Source: Bacillota bacterium
GTDB taxonomy: Bacteria > Bacillota > Clostridia > Christensenellales > Christensenellaceae
Length of the DNA: 64,000 bases
Reading direction: 5' to 3'
Assembly (NCBI GenBank): GCA_023393165.1
Contig: JAEWMJ010000051.1
Location: 1-64,000 of the forward strand
In this document: in pieces, positions 52,186-61,789 of the stretch
How the letters are laid out: each line of letters begins with the position of its first letter
How positions within the stretch are numbered: the first letter of the stretch is position 1
Program-made: the position numbers and the translations under genes
The notes under the pieces: model-generated
The model's database searches: none
The model's input: the letters and a program-made list of their open reading frames with translations, nothing else
What the model was told of the DNA's origin: nothing

Positions 52186-53681
52186 TACATAACCCCCATA
52201 GACAACTGAATCAGACTTTCTTCCTTTATTTCACCTTTTTTCAATTCTCCCACAATACTGCCCAGGCGCATGATCAGCGTACGGTCGCACATGCCGATGA
52301 TCTCTTCCATCTCCGATGAAATCATAATAACAGCTATTCCCATTTCCGCCAGGTCGTTGATGCATTTATAAATCTCCGTTTTGGCCCCAACATCCACGCC
52401 GCGCGTCGGCTCATCCAGAACAATGCACTCGCAGTCCGCTGCAAGCCATTTGGCTAAAGACACCTTCTGCTGATTTCCGCCCGAAAGACTGGAAACCGGG
52501 TCGTCTATAGACCCATATTTGGTGGACAGTTTGTGCAGTATTTCAAAAGCAAATTCCCTGTCTTTTTTCATATTGATGACGCCAAAGCGTCCCACTTTTT
52601 TTAATGAAGTCAAAGTTGTGTTTATCCTGATCGACTGGTCCAATAGTACGCCCTGCTGTTTCCTGTCCTCGGATAAAAACCCAATCTTTGCGTGCACGGA
52701 TTCGGCGGACGACTTAAAGTGCCTTTCCTTACTCTTGTAGACTACCCGTCCGCCGTCTTTTCTGTCTATCCCGAGCATGGCCCTCATGGTTTCCGTACGT
52801 CCCGCACCAACAAGCCCGCTGATTCCCAAAACTTCGCCCTGTTTCACAAAAAAGGAAACGTCCTTCACCATTTTGCCTGCGGAAATATGTTCCGCTTCCA
52901 GGATCTTTTCTCCTATCGTTGCGTGTCTTTCCGGAAACAGAGTTGAGAGCTCCCTGCCAACCATAAGGTTTATCAGTGATTTCTTGTCTATGTCTCCCGT
53001 GTTAACATGCCTGACCAGCATGCCGTCCTTCAGGACGGTGATGCTGTCGCACAACTCGAATATTTCGTCCAGCCTGTGCGATATATACACAATGCCTATT
53101 CCCTGGTCTCGAAGGGAACGAAGCAATGAAAATAGCTTCTTTATTTCACTGAAAGTAAGCACTGCCGAAGGTTCGTCCAAAACCAGAATTTTGGCATTTC
53201 TGGAAAGGGACTTGCATATCTCCACCACCTGCTGGTAAGCCACCGGTAAGCTGCCCACCAGAGCAGCAGGTTCTATATCATCAAAACCAAGCTTGCTGAT
53301 CAGTTTTTTCGCGTCGCTGTTCAGCTTTTTCCAGTTAATAAACGCCCTGTTATTAGTGAGCCTGTCAATAAAAATATTCTCCGCAACCGTCAAATGCGGC
53401 GCAAGCATAAATTCCTGATAAATAACGGAAATACCAAGATCCATGCTTTTGCGCGGCGAAGAGATATCCACCGTTTTGCCATCTATCATGATATCGCCGC
53501 CGTCTTTTGCGACGGCGCCCGATAATATCTTCATCAACGTGGATTTTCCTGCGCCGTTTTCCCCCACCAGTGCATGAATCTCCCCTTTTTTCAAACTAAA
53601 GGAAACGTCCCTCAGTGCATGCACACCGCCGAAGCTTTTTACAATTTGCTCCATTTGTACTAAAAATGTTGAATCGCTCAT
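52185..53681 (-). CDS. Ribose-type ABC transporter ATPase, tandem NBDs (RbsA family)
   Basis: 498 aa from the ATG at 53681 (GAAGGGG site); the open frame reaches 53801 but would run through the hairpin and into the binding-protein gene. NBD1 has GENGAGKST and ILVLDEPSAVLT; NBD2 has GLVGAGRTE, LSGGNQQKVSLAKW and CIVLDEPTRGVDVG. These conserved sites contrast with the eroded relative encoded at 55355-56836. Confidence 0.94.
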   Translation of the reverse strand: MSDSTFLVQMEQIVKSFGGVHALRDVSFSLKKGEIHALVGENGAGKSTLMKILSGAVAKDGGDIMIDGKTVDISSPRKSMDLGISVIYQEFMLAPHLTVAENIFIDRLTNNRAFINWKKLNSDAKKLISKLGFDDIEPAALVGSLPVAYQQVVEICKSLSRNAKILVLDEPSAVLTFSEIKKLFSLLRSLRDQGIGIVYISHRLDEIFELCDSITVLKDGMLVRHVNTGDIDKKSLINLMVGRELSTLFPERHATIGEKILEAEHISAGKMVKDVSFFVKQGEVLGISGLVGAGRTETMRAMLGIDRKDGGRVVYKSKERHFKSSAESVHAKIGFLSEDRKQQGVLLDQSIRINTTLTSLKKVGRFGVINMKKDREFAFEILHKLSTKYGSIDDPVSSLSGGNQQKVSLAKWLAADCECIVLDEPTRGVDVGAKTEIYKCINDLAEMGIAVIMISSEMEEIIGMCDRTLIMRLGSIVGELKKGEIKEESLIQLSMGVM

Positions 53682-53708
53682 CGTCAGATTTCCCCTTCCA
53701 AAAGGGCA

Positions 53709-53741
53709 CAGGTCCCGAAGCCCGCAAGGCTCCGGAACCTG
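53709..53741 (-). promoter_or_regulatory. mRNA hairpin between binding-protein and ATPase genes
   Basis: In the minus-strand transcript CAGGTTCCGGAGCC pairs with GGCTTCGGGACCTG over 14 positions (two G-U) around a five-base loop. There is no T-run. It lies behind the RbsB-type gene, as the palindrome at 13242 does in the other operon. Confidence 0.75.
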
Positions 53742-53763
53742 CACGCTAATACAGTTTTGTATA

Positions 53764-54930
53764 TTAGAATAATGAATCAGGATCGTAGAAGTCTGCGACA
53801 TTCGAGGCGTTTATGCAATTTGCTTCCGTCTTTGTTACCGCTTCGTAAGATTTGGGATCTTTGCCTTCCACTAAAATTTCATTTGCGATCTTAACAGCCA
53901 ATGCTGCGATCTTTGTCGGGCTGTTTTCGCCGGTCGCCTTGTAAGCGGTTCCGTCCTGGATCAGTTTCAGCGCTTCTTTCTGTCCGTCTGCAGCTGCGAA
54001 TATGCTTATATTCCCCGTTTTTCCGGCATTCTCAATGGCCGTCATACCGCCGATGAGCATGTCGTCGTTCTCGCCAAGCAAAACATTGATGTTCGGGTTT
54101 GCGGTTAAAAGATCTTCCGTTTGAGAAAGCCCTTCTTCCGCGGTCCATCCGCCCCAGCCCTGTCCTAAAACGGAGAACTTCGCCTGCTCATTTGTCGCCT
54201 TGCCATTGTCGGTTAGCTGCTGGTCAAATTCTTCGGCCTGCTTCCAAGCTTCTTCTTCCGTCAGTCCAAGCCTTTTTTCCAATATGCCGCAGAATAATCC
54301 GGTTCTTCTTTCCTTGCCGACAGGATTTCCCTTTGCGCCGCTGATAAGTACGGACTCAATCGGCGTATCGCCCATTGTTTCAACTATATAATTGCCTACT
54401 TTTTTTCCGTTCTGCAGATTGTCGGAATATACTACTGTCACAGCATTTGCGCCTTCATCTATACCGCTGTCTACTCCAATCACCGGAATGCCTGCGGCAT
54501 CCGCAGCATTGACCGCCGCTACGCAAGCCGACGGGTCGACGGTGTCAAGGAAAATCAAATCCATTTTTTGAGCAACAAATGTCTCAATATTTTTTATCTC
54601 GCCGTCAATCGTATTTTTACCGTCCAGCACAGTAACTTCCCAGCCTTTTGCCTTGCATTCGGTTTCAATTGCCGTAGCAAGCGCCTTAAAGTATGGATTG
54701 TCCAACGTCTTTTGAGCAAATCCGACTTTAAAAGTTTTTCCGGCGGCGCTGTCATCCGCGGATGCGGTTTCAGCCGCCGAAGGAGCGCTGCTGGCTTCCG
54801 CAGCCTGCGAACCGGCGGCGCTGGAATCCGCCGCTCCCGAAGAAGCTGCGGGTGTGCCCGAGCAGCCTGCGACAAGCAATGCCAATACAAGCAAAATTGC
54901 CAGCAGGGCTGCCGTTTTAGTTCTCGTCAT
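53764..54930 (-). CDS. Ribose-type sugar-binding lipoprotein (RbsB family)
   Basis: 388 aa. A signal peptide ends LLVAGCSG (lipobox Cys), followed by a Ser/Ala-rich linker (about 25-65) and a type I binding fold starting FKVGFAQKTLDNPYFKAL. DLIFLDTVDPSACVAAV and NVLLGENDDMLIGGMTA fit family 4 pentose or polyol binding proteins. AGGAGG precedes the ATG. It opens the leftward operon and may also be what the divergent sensor system monitors. Confidence 0.94.
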   Translation of the reverse strand: MTRTKTAALLAILLVLALLVAGCSGTPAASSGAADSSAAGSQAAEASSAPSAAETASADDSAAGKTFKVGFAQKTLDNPYFKALATAIETECKAKGWEVTVLDGKNTIDGEIKNIETFVAQKMDLIFLDTVDPSACVAAVNAADAAGIPVIGVDSGIDEGANAVTVVYSDNLQNGKKVGNYIVETMGDTPIESVLISGAKGNPVGKERRTGLFCGILEKRLGLTEEEAWKQAEEFDQQLTDNGKATNEQAKFSVLGQGWGGWTAEEGLSQTEDLLTANPNINVLLGENDDMLIGGMTAIENAGKTGNISIFAAADGQKEALKLIQDGTAYKATGENSPTKIAALAVKIANEILVEGKDPKSYEAVTKTEANCINASNVADFYDPDSLF

Positions 54931-55354
54931 ATAATTTTCCTCCTATATATTGTATTTTGGGATTTCTCCCAAAACAGAATGCTTTTAAAACGCCCGAAGC
55001 GCGCCCATGCGCAGCAGCGTTGCCGCGCGGCCTGTCGGACGTATGCAGCCTTTAAAAAAATCGTTTTGGAGTATATTGTTATTATAAATACGGCGCGCCT
55101 TCCGTAAAAGAAGCCTAAAGTCAGATTATGGGTTGTATTTTCCGCATCCTTTGCTGCCGGCTGACATAACTTTCTTCCCTGTTTACGTATTTTTGTATCC
55201 ATAAACTGAATATCCCACCCCTTAAATGTGAATATCTTCCCCTATTTTTCCCGAATCAAATACGCTATAATGATTACTGCATACCAATGGAGTATTTTAT
55301 TTCTTTCTGCTTATTGCGGCTGTTTTTATTGACCGGTCAGAAAGGAAGCAATAA
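54931..55354. promoter_or_regulatory. Divergent control region of the second CUT2 locus
   Basis: A 424-base gap between divergent operons. On the left side TTTTGGGA-TTTC-TCCCAAAA (54955-54974) is a perfect inverted repeat just before the RbsB ribosome site, either an operator or a leader hairpin. Toward the right operon a TATAAT stands at 55266-55271 with only TATTTT as -35, which suggests an activated promoter. No ORF of note is seen inside. Confidence 0.55.
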
Positions 55355-56836
55355 TTGAGATCTGAGCTTTTACGGACAGAGTACCTTTGTAAAAATTTCC
55401 AGCAGGATACGGTGCTGAATTATATCTCCTTCAGTATTTTTGAGGGCGAGGCGTTTGTTGTGCTGGGCGCGGGCGGCGCGGGCAAATCAACGCTGGCGCA
55501 GATACTGGGCGGGCTAATTCCACCGGACGGCGGAAAAATCTTCTTTCGGGAAGAGCCGGTATATTTTCATTCCCTGCGGGACGCCCAGGCGCTTGGGATC
55601 TATATTATACAGAATCCGGGCAGAGTGGTCGACGCGCTTTCCATAAATGAAAACATTTTTCTGGCGGATCCCAGGGGATTCTGGATACGCAGAAAAAAAT
55701 TAATGGACAGGTCAAATAAGCTTTCCGGTCTTGTCGGCCTGCCGTTTGATTCCTCCGCGCCCGCGAAAAACCTGACTTCTTCCGAGAAATCGCTCCTTGA
55801 GCTTGCGGCCGTCATCAACAAAAACCCAAGCCTTCTCATATTTGACGAGCCTGCCTTTCCCGCAACAAAACGCATTAATAAAAAGATGGTTTCGGTAATA
55901 AAAAAGATGAAGGCGTCAAACGCATCGGTTCTTTATTTTACTGAGAACATACAGGAAGCGATGGAGATTGGGGACCGGATCCTGGTTTTAAAAAACGGCG
56001 TTGCAACCGGATTGATTGAAAGAAACAGTGAAGACTTCAGCGAAAGCCGCCTGCTTATGACCATGGCCGGGGACAAAAGCCTGCTGCCGCCCGGAAAACC
56101 GCCGTCGGAGTTCTCCTGTCCGGCATTGGAAGTCCGCGGCCTTTCGTACCGTTTTATAGAGAACGCCAGTTTTTCGCTGTACAAGGGCGAAATACTGGGG
56201 ATCGTCTCGCCCAGGGGAGACAGCAAAAAAACACTCCTGCAACTGATATACGGCCATATAAAAAAAAGCGCGGGAACCATTCTGATCAATGGAAAACAGG
56301 CTGAAATCAAGAACACCCACGACGCCATACGGAACGGCATTGCGTATTACACGGCCGACAGGGAAATTTCGCACTTGATCACCAGCCTGACCGTTATGGA
56401 CAATATCACGCTTATGGCAACCAGGCATATCAGCAGCCTGGGATGGATAAAACCGTATATAGAACGGCATTACGCCAAATCCTGCCTTGAGCTGATGAAT
56501 ATTCCGGAGAGCCTTCTTCATGTCCCGGTCTGTAATCTGAACTACGGGCTTCAGCAAAAGATCCAGTTCACGCAATGCCTTGTTCACCGGCCCAGGATCA
56601 TGCTGCTGCATGAACCGCTCAGCGGGATCGACATGGCCGCAAAAAACGATATCGCCCAGGCCATCCGGAAGCTTGCGGACGAAGGAACAGGAATTATCGT
56701 GGCTTCTTCCCATATCGAGGACATGCTCAGGTTTTGCGACCGGTTTATCGTTATGCGTGAAGGAAAAATCAAAGGGGAGCTTTCCGGCGTGGAAGCAAAC
56801 CAAAGCGATCTGATCGGTTTCATGCAGAAATTGTAA
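55355..56836 (+). CDS. Eroded RbsA-like tandem ATPase, putative sensor-coupled protein (TTG start)
   Basis: 493 aa starting at a TTG with AAAGGA eight bases upstream. It has the two-NBD layout of RbsA but with changed sites. NBD1 keeps Walker A GAGGAGKST (Lys44) and LLIFDEP. NBD2 has SPRGDSKKT in place of GLxGxGRTE, NLNYGLQQKIQ instead of LSGGNQQK, and LLHEPLSGIDM with His for the Walker B Asp. No permease is encoded with it; a response regulator and sensor kinase follow. It may bind a transporter or nucleotide for sensing rather than power transport. Confidence 0.82.
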   Translation: MRSELLRTEYLCKNFQQDTVLNYISFSIFEGEAFVVLGAGGAGKSTLAQILGGLIPPDGGKIFFREEPVYFHSLRDAQALGIYIIQNPGRVVDALSINENIFLADPRGFWIRRKKLMDRSNKLSGLVGLPFDSSAPAKNLTSSEKSLLELAAVINKNPSLLIFDEPAFPATKRINKKMVSVIKKMKASNASVLYFTENIQEAMEIGDRILVLKNGVATGLIERNSEDFSESRLLMTMAGDKSLLPPGKPPSEFSCPALEVRGLSYRFIENASFSLYKGEILGIVSPRGDSKKTLLQLIYGHIKKSAGTILINGKQAEIKNTHDAIRNGIAYYTADREISHLITSLTVMDNITLMATRHISSLGWIKPYIERHYAKSCLELMNIPESLLHVPVCNLNYGLQQKIQFTQCLVHRPRIMLLHEPLSGIDMAAKNDIAQAIRKLADEGTGIIVASSHIEDMLRFCDRFIVMREGKIKGELSGVEANQSDLIGFMQKL

Positions 56837-56927
56837 GATGACGCGCCCCGGAACGCTCCCGGGCCGTGCCTTTATAGAATTCATTTCACTTATTATTAAA
56901 AAATCGAAAAACAAGGAGTTATGTAAA

Positions 56928-58535
56928 ATGATACGTACTATGATTGTTGACGATGAAGTCTGGGTATGCACGTTAATCTGCAACATCGTAGACTGGAGCA
57001 ATTACGGTTATACAATTATAAAGCGGGCTTACAGCGGCAACGAAGCCCTGGAAGCGATCATGGACCTGAAGCCGGACCTTATATTTACGGATATCCGTAT
57101 GCCCGGAATGGACGGCCTTGCGCTTATCCGTGAGGTAGAAAAACTCGGGCTGGACACAAAATTTATCATTATCAGCGGATACAGCGATTTTGAATACGCA
57201 AAAACCGCAATCGAATCCGGCGTACTCGGCTATCTGGTGAAACCGGTGGAGCCCGATGAACTCTCGGCTCTTTTAGCAAAGCTTCAGAAAAACGTTTTTT
57301 CAAGCAATCAGAAGCAGATAAAAGCCCTGCTGCATGAACAGCTGAATAAGAGCCGCCAGCAATGCCATGAGCAATTCATGTATAATTTTCTTTTGGTAAA
57401 TCCCAGGCTTGATGAAAATTTCCGTCTTGCTTCTTTTAACCAGGAATTCAACACATACTATCAGGACGGACTCTTTCAGGTCTTTTCCCTGGTTTTGGAC
57501 AAAAAAGACTTCACTTCCTATTCTGTGTTTAAGACGGAATTTTTTCAAAACATTACGGAAAAATGGTATCAATACTTTAAAGCCCACTGCTTTGAAGTCT
57601 GCGTCATACGCTCGGCCATGTCCGTCATTTGCATTGTAAATTACGCGAAAACCGACCGGCAAAAAATACGGGTGATTGCCGAAGACTTCTTTCATGAATG
57701 CCGGAACCATGTAAGCAAAACGCCCGGATATAGTATCACGGCCGGCGTGGGCGCTCCGGTAATGCAATTTACGGACCTTGCCCAGTCCTTTGCCGCCGCG
57801 CAGAATTGTATCCGCGCTAGGATTACGCTGGGCACAGGCCAAATGATCGACCTCACGAAAAAAATTCCCGCCTGTGACGAAAGCGCCGCCGTATTATCCG
57901 GCAAAGGCAAAAACCTTCTTTTTCAATATATCAACTGCACCTGTGAATTATCCGCCGAAGATGTGATAAACACGATATTTTTCGAAAACGGCAACCTTTC
58001 CAACGATCCGGTAACGCTGTTCAAACTTGTCTCCCAGTTTGTTTACGCATTCTATTCGGTGCTTAATATGGTCAACATCAATTTTGAGGAAATCTGTCCG
58101 ATCAGCCAGGTAGAAAAAGAAGTGGAATCCCTGTATTCCATAGATCAGTTAAAAAACTACCTCGCAAATCTTCTTCAGAACGGCCAGCTTCAAAACACCT
58201 CTGTGCAGAACAAGGGTTCTTCGGCAATCAAGGTGCTGCAGTCTTATATTGAAACAAATTTCAATCAGGAAATTACGTTAAAGGATCTGTCTGACCAGGT
58301 ATATCTGAATCCAAAATATATCTGCGAGCTTTTTAAAAAGGAAATAGGGATGAATTTTAACGATTATCTTACACAAAAACGCATAGAAAAAGCAAAGCTT
58401 TATTTGATGAATCCCTGCAACCGCATATCCGAAATATCCGCGATGGTAGGGTATAACGACAACAAATATTTCAGCCGTTTATTTAAAAAGATCGTGGGCG
58501 TTAATCCCTCGCAGTTCAGGAAGCTTCACAGTTAA
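56928..58535 (+). CDS. Response regulator, YesN type with long linker and AraC domain
   Basis: 535 aa from the ATG at 56928 (AAGGAG site); the frame opens further up at 56838 without such support. The receiver domain has MIVDDEVW and DLIFTDIRMPGMDG with phospho-acceptor Asp55 and the Lys in YLVKPVEPDE. A middle region of about 280 residues resembles the extended linker of YesN regulators. The last 100 residues hold two AraC helix-turn-helix units (YLNPKYICELFKKEIGM, VGYNDNKYFSRLFKK). It probably controls the divergent RbsB operon. Confidence 0.93.
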   Translation: MIRTMIVDDEVWVCTLICNIVDWSNYGYTIIKRAYSGNEALEAIMDLKPDLIFTDIRMPGMDGLALIREVEKLGLDTKFIIISGYSDFEYAKTAIESGVLGYLVKPVEPDELSALLAKLQKNVFSSNQKQIKALLHEQLNKSRQQCHEQFMYNFLLVNPRLDENFRLASFNQEFNTYYQDGLFQVFSLVLDKKDFTSYSVFKTEFFQNITEKWYQYFKAHCFEVCVIRSAMSVICIVNYAKTDRQKIRVIAEDFFHECRNHVSKTPGYSITAGVGAPVMQFTDLAQSFAAAQNCIRARITLGTGQMIDLTKKIPACDESAAVLSGKGKNLLFQYINCTCELSAEDVINTIFFENGNLSNDPVTLFKLVSQFVYAFYSVLNMVNINFEEICPISQVEKEVESLYSIDQLKNYLANLLQNGQLQNTSVQNKGSSAIKVLQSYIETNFNQEITLKDLSDQVYLNPKYICELFKKEIGMNFNDYLTQKRIEKAKLYLMNPCNRISEISAMVGYNDNKYFSRLFKKIVGVNPSQFRKLHS

Positions 58536-58550
58536 TTCAAGAGGTATGGC

Positions 58551-59828
58551 ATGGCAAAAATAAGTAACACAATAAAAAAGCTTACGGAAAAAATTTTCAT
58601 CGCCCCAGGCAAAAAGAAAATAGGCACCAGTCTGATCATTCTTTTTGTTATCTGTACGGTAATGCTCATCGTACTCCCGATATTATACGTATTTTTCTTT
58701 GGTTCCGCGCTTTTAAACCAGGCGCCGTTCGAGCGGTATACGGCGTCCGTTCCCGATGTTTATGCCGTTACCAGCCAGGACGGACAAACTATTTATATCT
58801 CCTCTCCTGAAATGAAAAATTTTTTCCAGCAAAGCAATCGTGAAAGCAATATTTCAGGCGATATGTCGGTTCACTTCCGGATGCTTTCAGACGTAAACGC
58901 CAACCTTCATGCAAATTTTATCCCCATCAGTAAATCCACGGTTTCTCTTGCAACGGTTATTTACATCCTTGTTTTCCTGCTGATCATATTTATCATGAAA
59001 ACCAAAGTATATGACCCTATCACAAAGGTGGAGCAGATGCTGCACGGCGTGGTAAAGGGAGAAACCGATTTTAATTTTCAGGCAAAAGAAACCGATCCTT
59101 TTTTCCCCATGTTTTCCGATCTGAACGTACTGTTTGAAAATATAAAGACGCTAATGCTCCGGGAATCCAGCGCACAGCTTATCAAAAAGCAGGCAGAGCT
59201 TGACGCGCTGCAAAGCCAGATCAATCCGCATTTTTTGTACAATACGCTGGAAGCGATCCGGGGCCAGGCGACAGAATACGGCCTTCAGGACATCGAACTG
59301 ATGACGCGCGCCTTATCACGCCTTTTCCGCTATAGTATAAGCAATCATAATACGCTGGTAACGCTTCGCGAAGAACTGGAAAACGTGGAAAACTACCTTT
59401 TTATCCAGCATCTGAGGTTTAACAATAAATTCATTAAAACCAGCCGCATAGACGAAGACACTCTCGAATATAAAGTCCCCAAGCTGATTATACAGCCCAT
59501 CGTTGAAAACGCCATCTATCACGGCCTTGAAATGAAGATCGGGCAGGGGCAGATCTGCATCAGCGCGCACCTTACCAAAACACGTCTGGTTATAAGCATC
59601 AGGGACGACGGTCTGGGCATTGGTGAAGCCAAATTAAAAGAGCTGAACGCCGCCCTGGCGGAAGGGGTTACGCAGGTTGATCCGTCCCGTTCAAAAGGTT
59701 CCTCCGTCGGTCTGCGGAATGTAAACGCCAGGATCCGCTTAACCTATGGCAAGGAATACGGCGTCAGTATCTTCAGTACGGAAAAAATAGGCACCGACGT
59801 CCAGCTTTCTCTTCCTCTGATCCAATAG
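58551..59828 (+). CDS. Sensor histidine kinase, YesM/LytS-like
   Basis: 425 aa. Two membrane segments (about 27-48 and 131-148) bracket a short extracytoplasmic part of about 80 residues, much smaller than in the kinase at 8565. A HAMP-like region precedes QSQINPHFLYNTLEAIRGQA with phospho-acceptor His227. The HATPase domain has VENAIYHGLEM, IRDDGLGIG and GSSVGLRNVNARI. With so small an outer domain it may sense through a partner such as the binding protein or the RbsA-like protein of its operon. It starts 15 bases after the regulator stop. Confidence 0.92.
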   Translation: MAKISNTIKKLTEKIFIAPGKKKIGTSLIILFVICTVMLIVLPILYVFFFGSALLNQAPFERYTASVPDVYAVTSQDGQTIYISSPEMKNFFQQSNRESNISGDMSVHFRMLSDVNANLHANFIPISKSTVSLATVIYILVFLLIIFIMKTKVYDPITKVEQMLHGVVKGETDFNFQAKETDPFFPMFSDLNVLFENIKTLMLRESSAQLIKKQAELDALQSQINPHFLYNTLEAIRGQATEYGLQDIELMTRALSRLFRYSISNHNTLVTLREELENVENYLFIQHLRFNNKFIKTSRIDEDTLEYKVPKLIIQPIVENAIYHGLEMKIGQGQICISAHLTKTRLVISIRDDGLGIGEAKLKELNAALAEGVTQVDPSRSKGSSVGLRNVNARIRLTYGKEYGVSIFSTEKIGTDVQLSLPLIQ

Positions 59829-59857
59829 GGATTTTTGCAGCGTCAAACCGGCAACGA

Positions 59858-60880
59858 TCATTCAAAAACCACAACGCCTTTCAGATAGTTCCTGTCCCCG
59901 TCCAGCATCATTTCATACGCGCGCCCCAGTTCCTCCGGCGCAAACCGGTGGGAGATAAACCCGTCCGCCGGTATGGCCCCGCTCGCATATGCGCCAACCG
60001 CTTCCCGCATCAGGCCGTGAATATCCGGGAAAAAGCCGGGATGCACAAAATGCAGTTCCGGACAGCGGCACATCAGCTCAAAGCCCAGCTCCGGCGGCCA
60101 TATCTCCGGTTTATCGTAAACAGAGGACGCCGCAATAACGCCCCGGTCTGTCTCGCCCGGCCTTTTGATCAACCGGACCGCCGTCAGCAGCCCCAGCAGG
60201 CTAGCGGTCAGCTCTATGGCGCGGTCAAACCCGGTTCCGCCGGTGGCTCTAAGCGCTTCGGGTATGGCGTTTTCATTAGTTGTGTCAAACGTATCGGCCG
60301 CTCCGCATTCCTTCGCCAGTTTAAAGCGGCGCGGGTTCCTGTTGAAAGCGGATATGTTATTAACTCCTCGCGCGCGCAGCAGGCTGATTGCCAGTAGGCC
60401 CATATACCCGCAGCCCACAACGGCAACACTGCCGCCTTCCGGGGGCGTCGCCGCGCGGGCGATGCCGCAGCCGCACATCACCGGCTCGGCCAGGCAGTTC
60501 TTTACAGAAATATTATCCGGCAGTTTGGCAAAGGGAGCAAACTCGCTTACGGTCACATGGGATGCAAAAGCGCCGCCGCACACGCCGGATACGCGGTCGC
60601 CCGGCGCAAAGCGCGTTACTTCCGCTCCCACACACTCCACAATGCCGGTTGGTTCGTGCCCGAACGCGGCCGGATAAGGAATGGAGCTTGTAATTGTCGG
60701 GAACCCCAGCGGGCCCTTTGGCTGCATGGTGCCTTCGCCCAGATAAACGGGCATGTCCGACCGGCAGATGCCCGCAATACTCATTTTTATGACCATCTCA
60801 TGCGGACCGGGCCGGGCAATCGGCTCGGAGAATACCTCAATTTTTTTTGGCGCGGTTAAACGCAAAACAAGCTTGTTCAT
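59858..60880 (-). CDS. Zinc-dependent alcohol dehydrogenase-like protein lacking the structural zinc site
   Basis: 340 aa. The catalytic ligands are present, Cys39 (GICRSDMPVYLG), His75 and Glu76 (AAFGHEPTGIV), but the four-Cys structural lobe is absent. The Rossmann part has VAVVGCGYMGLLA. It resembles MDR dehydrogenases of sugar loci without a firm substrate. AAAGGAG precedes the ATG by 12 bases. It is convergent with the sensor kinase gene (29-base gap) and stands alone. Confidence 0.85.
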   Translation of the reverse strand: MNKLVLRLTAPKKIEVFSEPIARPGPHEMVIKMSIAGICRSDMPVYLGEGTMQPKGPLGFPTITSSIPYPAAFGHEPTGIVECVGAEVTRFAPGDRVSGVCGGAFASHVTVSEFAPFAKLPDNISVKNCLAEPVMCGCGIARAATPPEGGSVAVVGCGYMGLLAISLLRARGVNNISAFNRNPRRFKLAKECGAADTFDTTNENAIPEALRATGGTGFDRAIELTASLLGLLTAVRLIKRPGETDRGVIAASSVYDKPEIWPPELGFELMCRCPELHFVHPGFFPDIHGLMREAVGAYASGAIPADGFISHRFAPEELGRAYEMMLDGDRNYLKGVVVFE

Positions 60881-60923
60881 ATATAGTGTTCTCCTTTTTA
60901 CAGGCGGGAAAATACGGTATATG

Positions 60924-61019
60924 CTATTTCTCGTTCACAATCATTTTTATAACATTTTCTATGGGCATGGTTTCATATTCTTTTTCGGCAATCGCCCTGT
61001 CTATCTGATGATTTTTCAT
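60924..61019 (-). CDS. Small coupled ORF, unknown function
   Basis: 31 aa (MKNHQIDRAIAEKEYETMPI then ENVIKMIVNEK). The ATG overlaps the stop of the preceding 257-residue gene as ATGA, a typical sign of translational coupling. It is helical and charged. No family recognised. Confidence 0.45.
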   Translation of the reverse strand: MKNHQIDRAIAEKEYETMPIENVIKMIVNEK

Positions 61020-61789
61020 GCCGAACTCATATGACAGGCGAAGCCCGTTATATGATTAAAATCAACTGTATGAAACGGTCCGGCAGCCAGCCAGTCCGCC
61101 GGTGTCACCCGGCTTTCCGAAATGATTTTTTCAAATTGTCCGAGGCCTTTTTCAATATCTCCGTTATAGGATAACATGCATATATTCAAAAGATTGTGCA
61201 GGGAATAAAGCCCAATATCGTTGCCTATGTTGTATTCGTTTTCTTCTTCCGCCCGGAAGCATTCGGGCCATTTGGCCGCGATGATCTCCCATGCTTTTTC
61301 AAACAGCGCGGCAAAACAGGGCGTGATATTGGACAGCATATTTTTGTCATTGTTTATATTCTGTTTTTTCATGAACTTTGTATAATGCGTATATATAATT
61401 GGGTATAACGAGTCGGAATATAAACCGTAAACCGTTTTCCGTATATTGTGCTTCAGGTTGGTCAGTTGGGTCCATGCGGTGTTTGTGCCGCTGTTCAGTT
61501 CGCACATGACGCGGTTTAAAATATGCCTTGCCGTTATTTCATCCGCTTCATTGTCTTCGCTTTCAGCCGTTTTTCTTTCGGCGGCGCAAAGACTTTTGAT
61601 TTGTTTTATGGAAAGGCCGGTATCGCCGAGCACCTGTTTGAATATATTATCGATACTTTCATATTCGGCCTTTCTGCAAACGACGATATCGGCAAATTCG
61701 TCAAACGTGCAGTTGATATTCTGGTATATGTTGATAATTTTTCCGAAATTCTGGCCGTTTATTTCAGGGGGATTTTTTATATATGTCAC
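61016..61789 (-). CDS. Helical protein of unknown function (GTG start)
   Basis: 257 aa, starting at GTG 61789 whose last bases form the stop of the upstream 35-codon ORF (GTGA). Largely helical and charged, with ADIVVCRKAEYESIDNIF, LTNLKHNIRKTVYGLYSDS and ADWLAAGPFHTVDFNHITG near the C-terminus. No membrane segment or signal peptide. I do not recognise the family. It is the main gene of a small operon with a clear promoter at 61975-62003, divergent in function from its sugar-locus neighbours. Confidence 0.7.
   Translation of the reverse strand: MTYIKNPPEINGQNFGKIINIYQNINCTFDEFADIVVCRKAEYESIDNIFKQVLGDTGLSIKQIKSLCAAERKTAESEDNEADEITARHILNRVMCELNSGTNTAWTQLTNLKHNIRKTVYGLYSDSLYPIIYTHYTKFMKKQNINNDKNMLSNITPCFAALFEKAWEIIAAKWPECFRAEEENEYNIGNDIGLYSLHNLLNICMLSYNGDIEKGLGQFEKIISESRVTPADWLAAGPFHTVDFNHITGFACHMSSA

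Noticed and set aside
55988..57001. Minus-strand frame of 337 codons opposite the RbsA-like and response regulator genes
   Set aside because: It spans two well-supported rightward genes and the gap between them, and has no ribosome site or recognisable motif.
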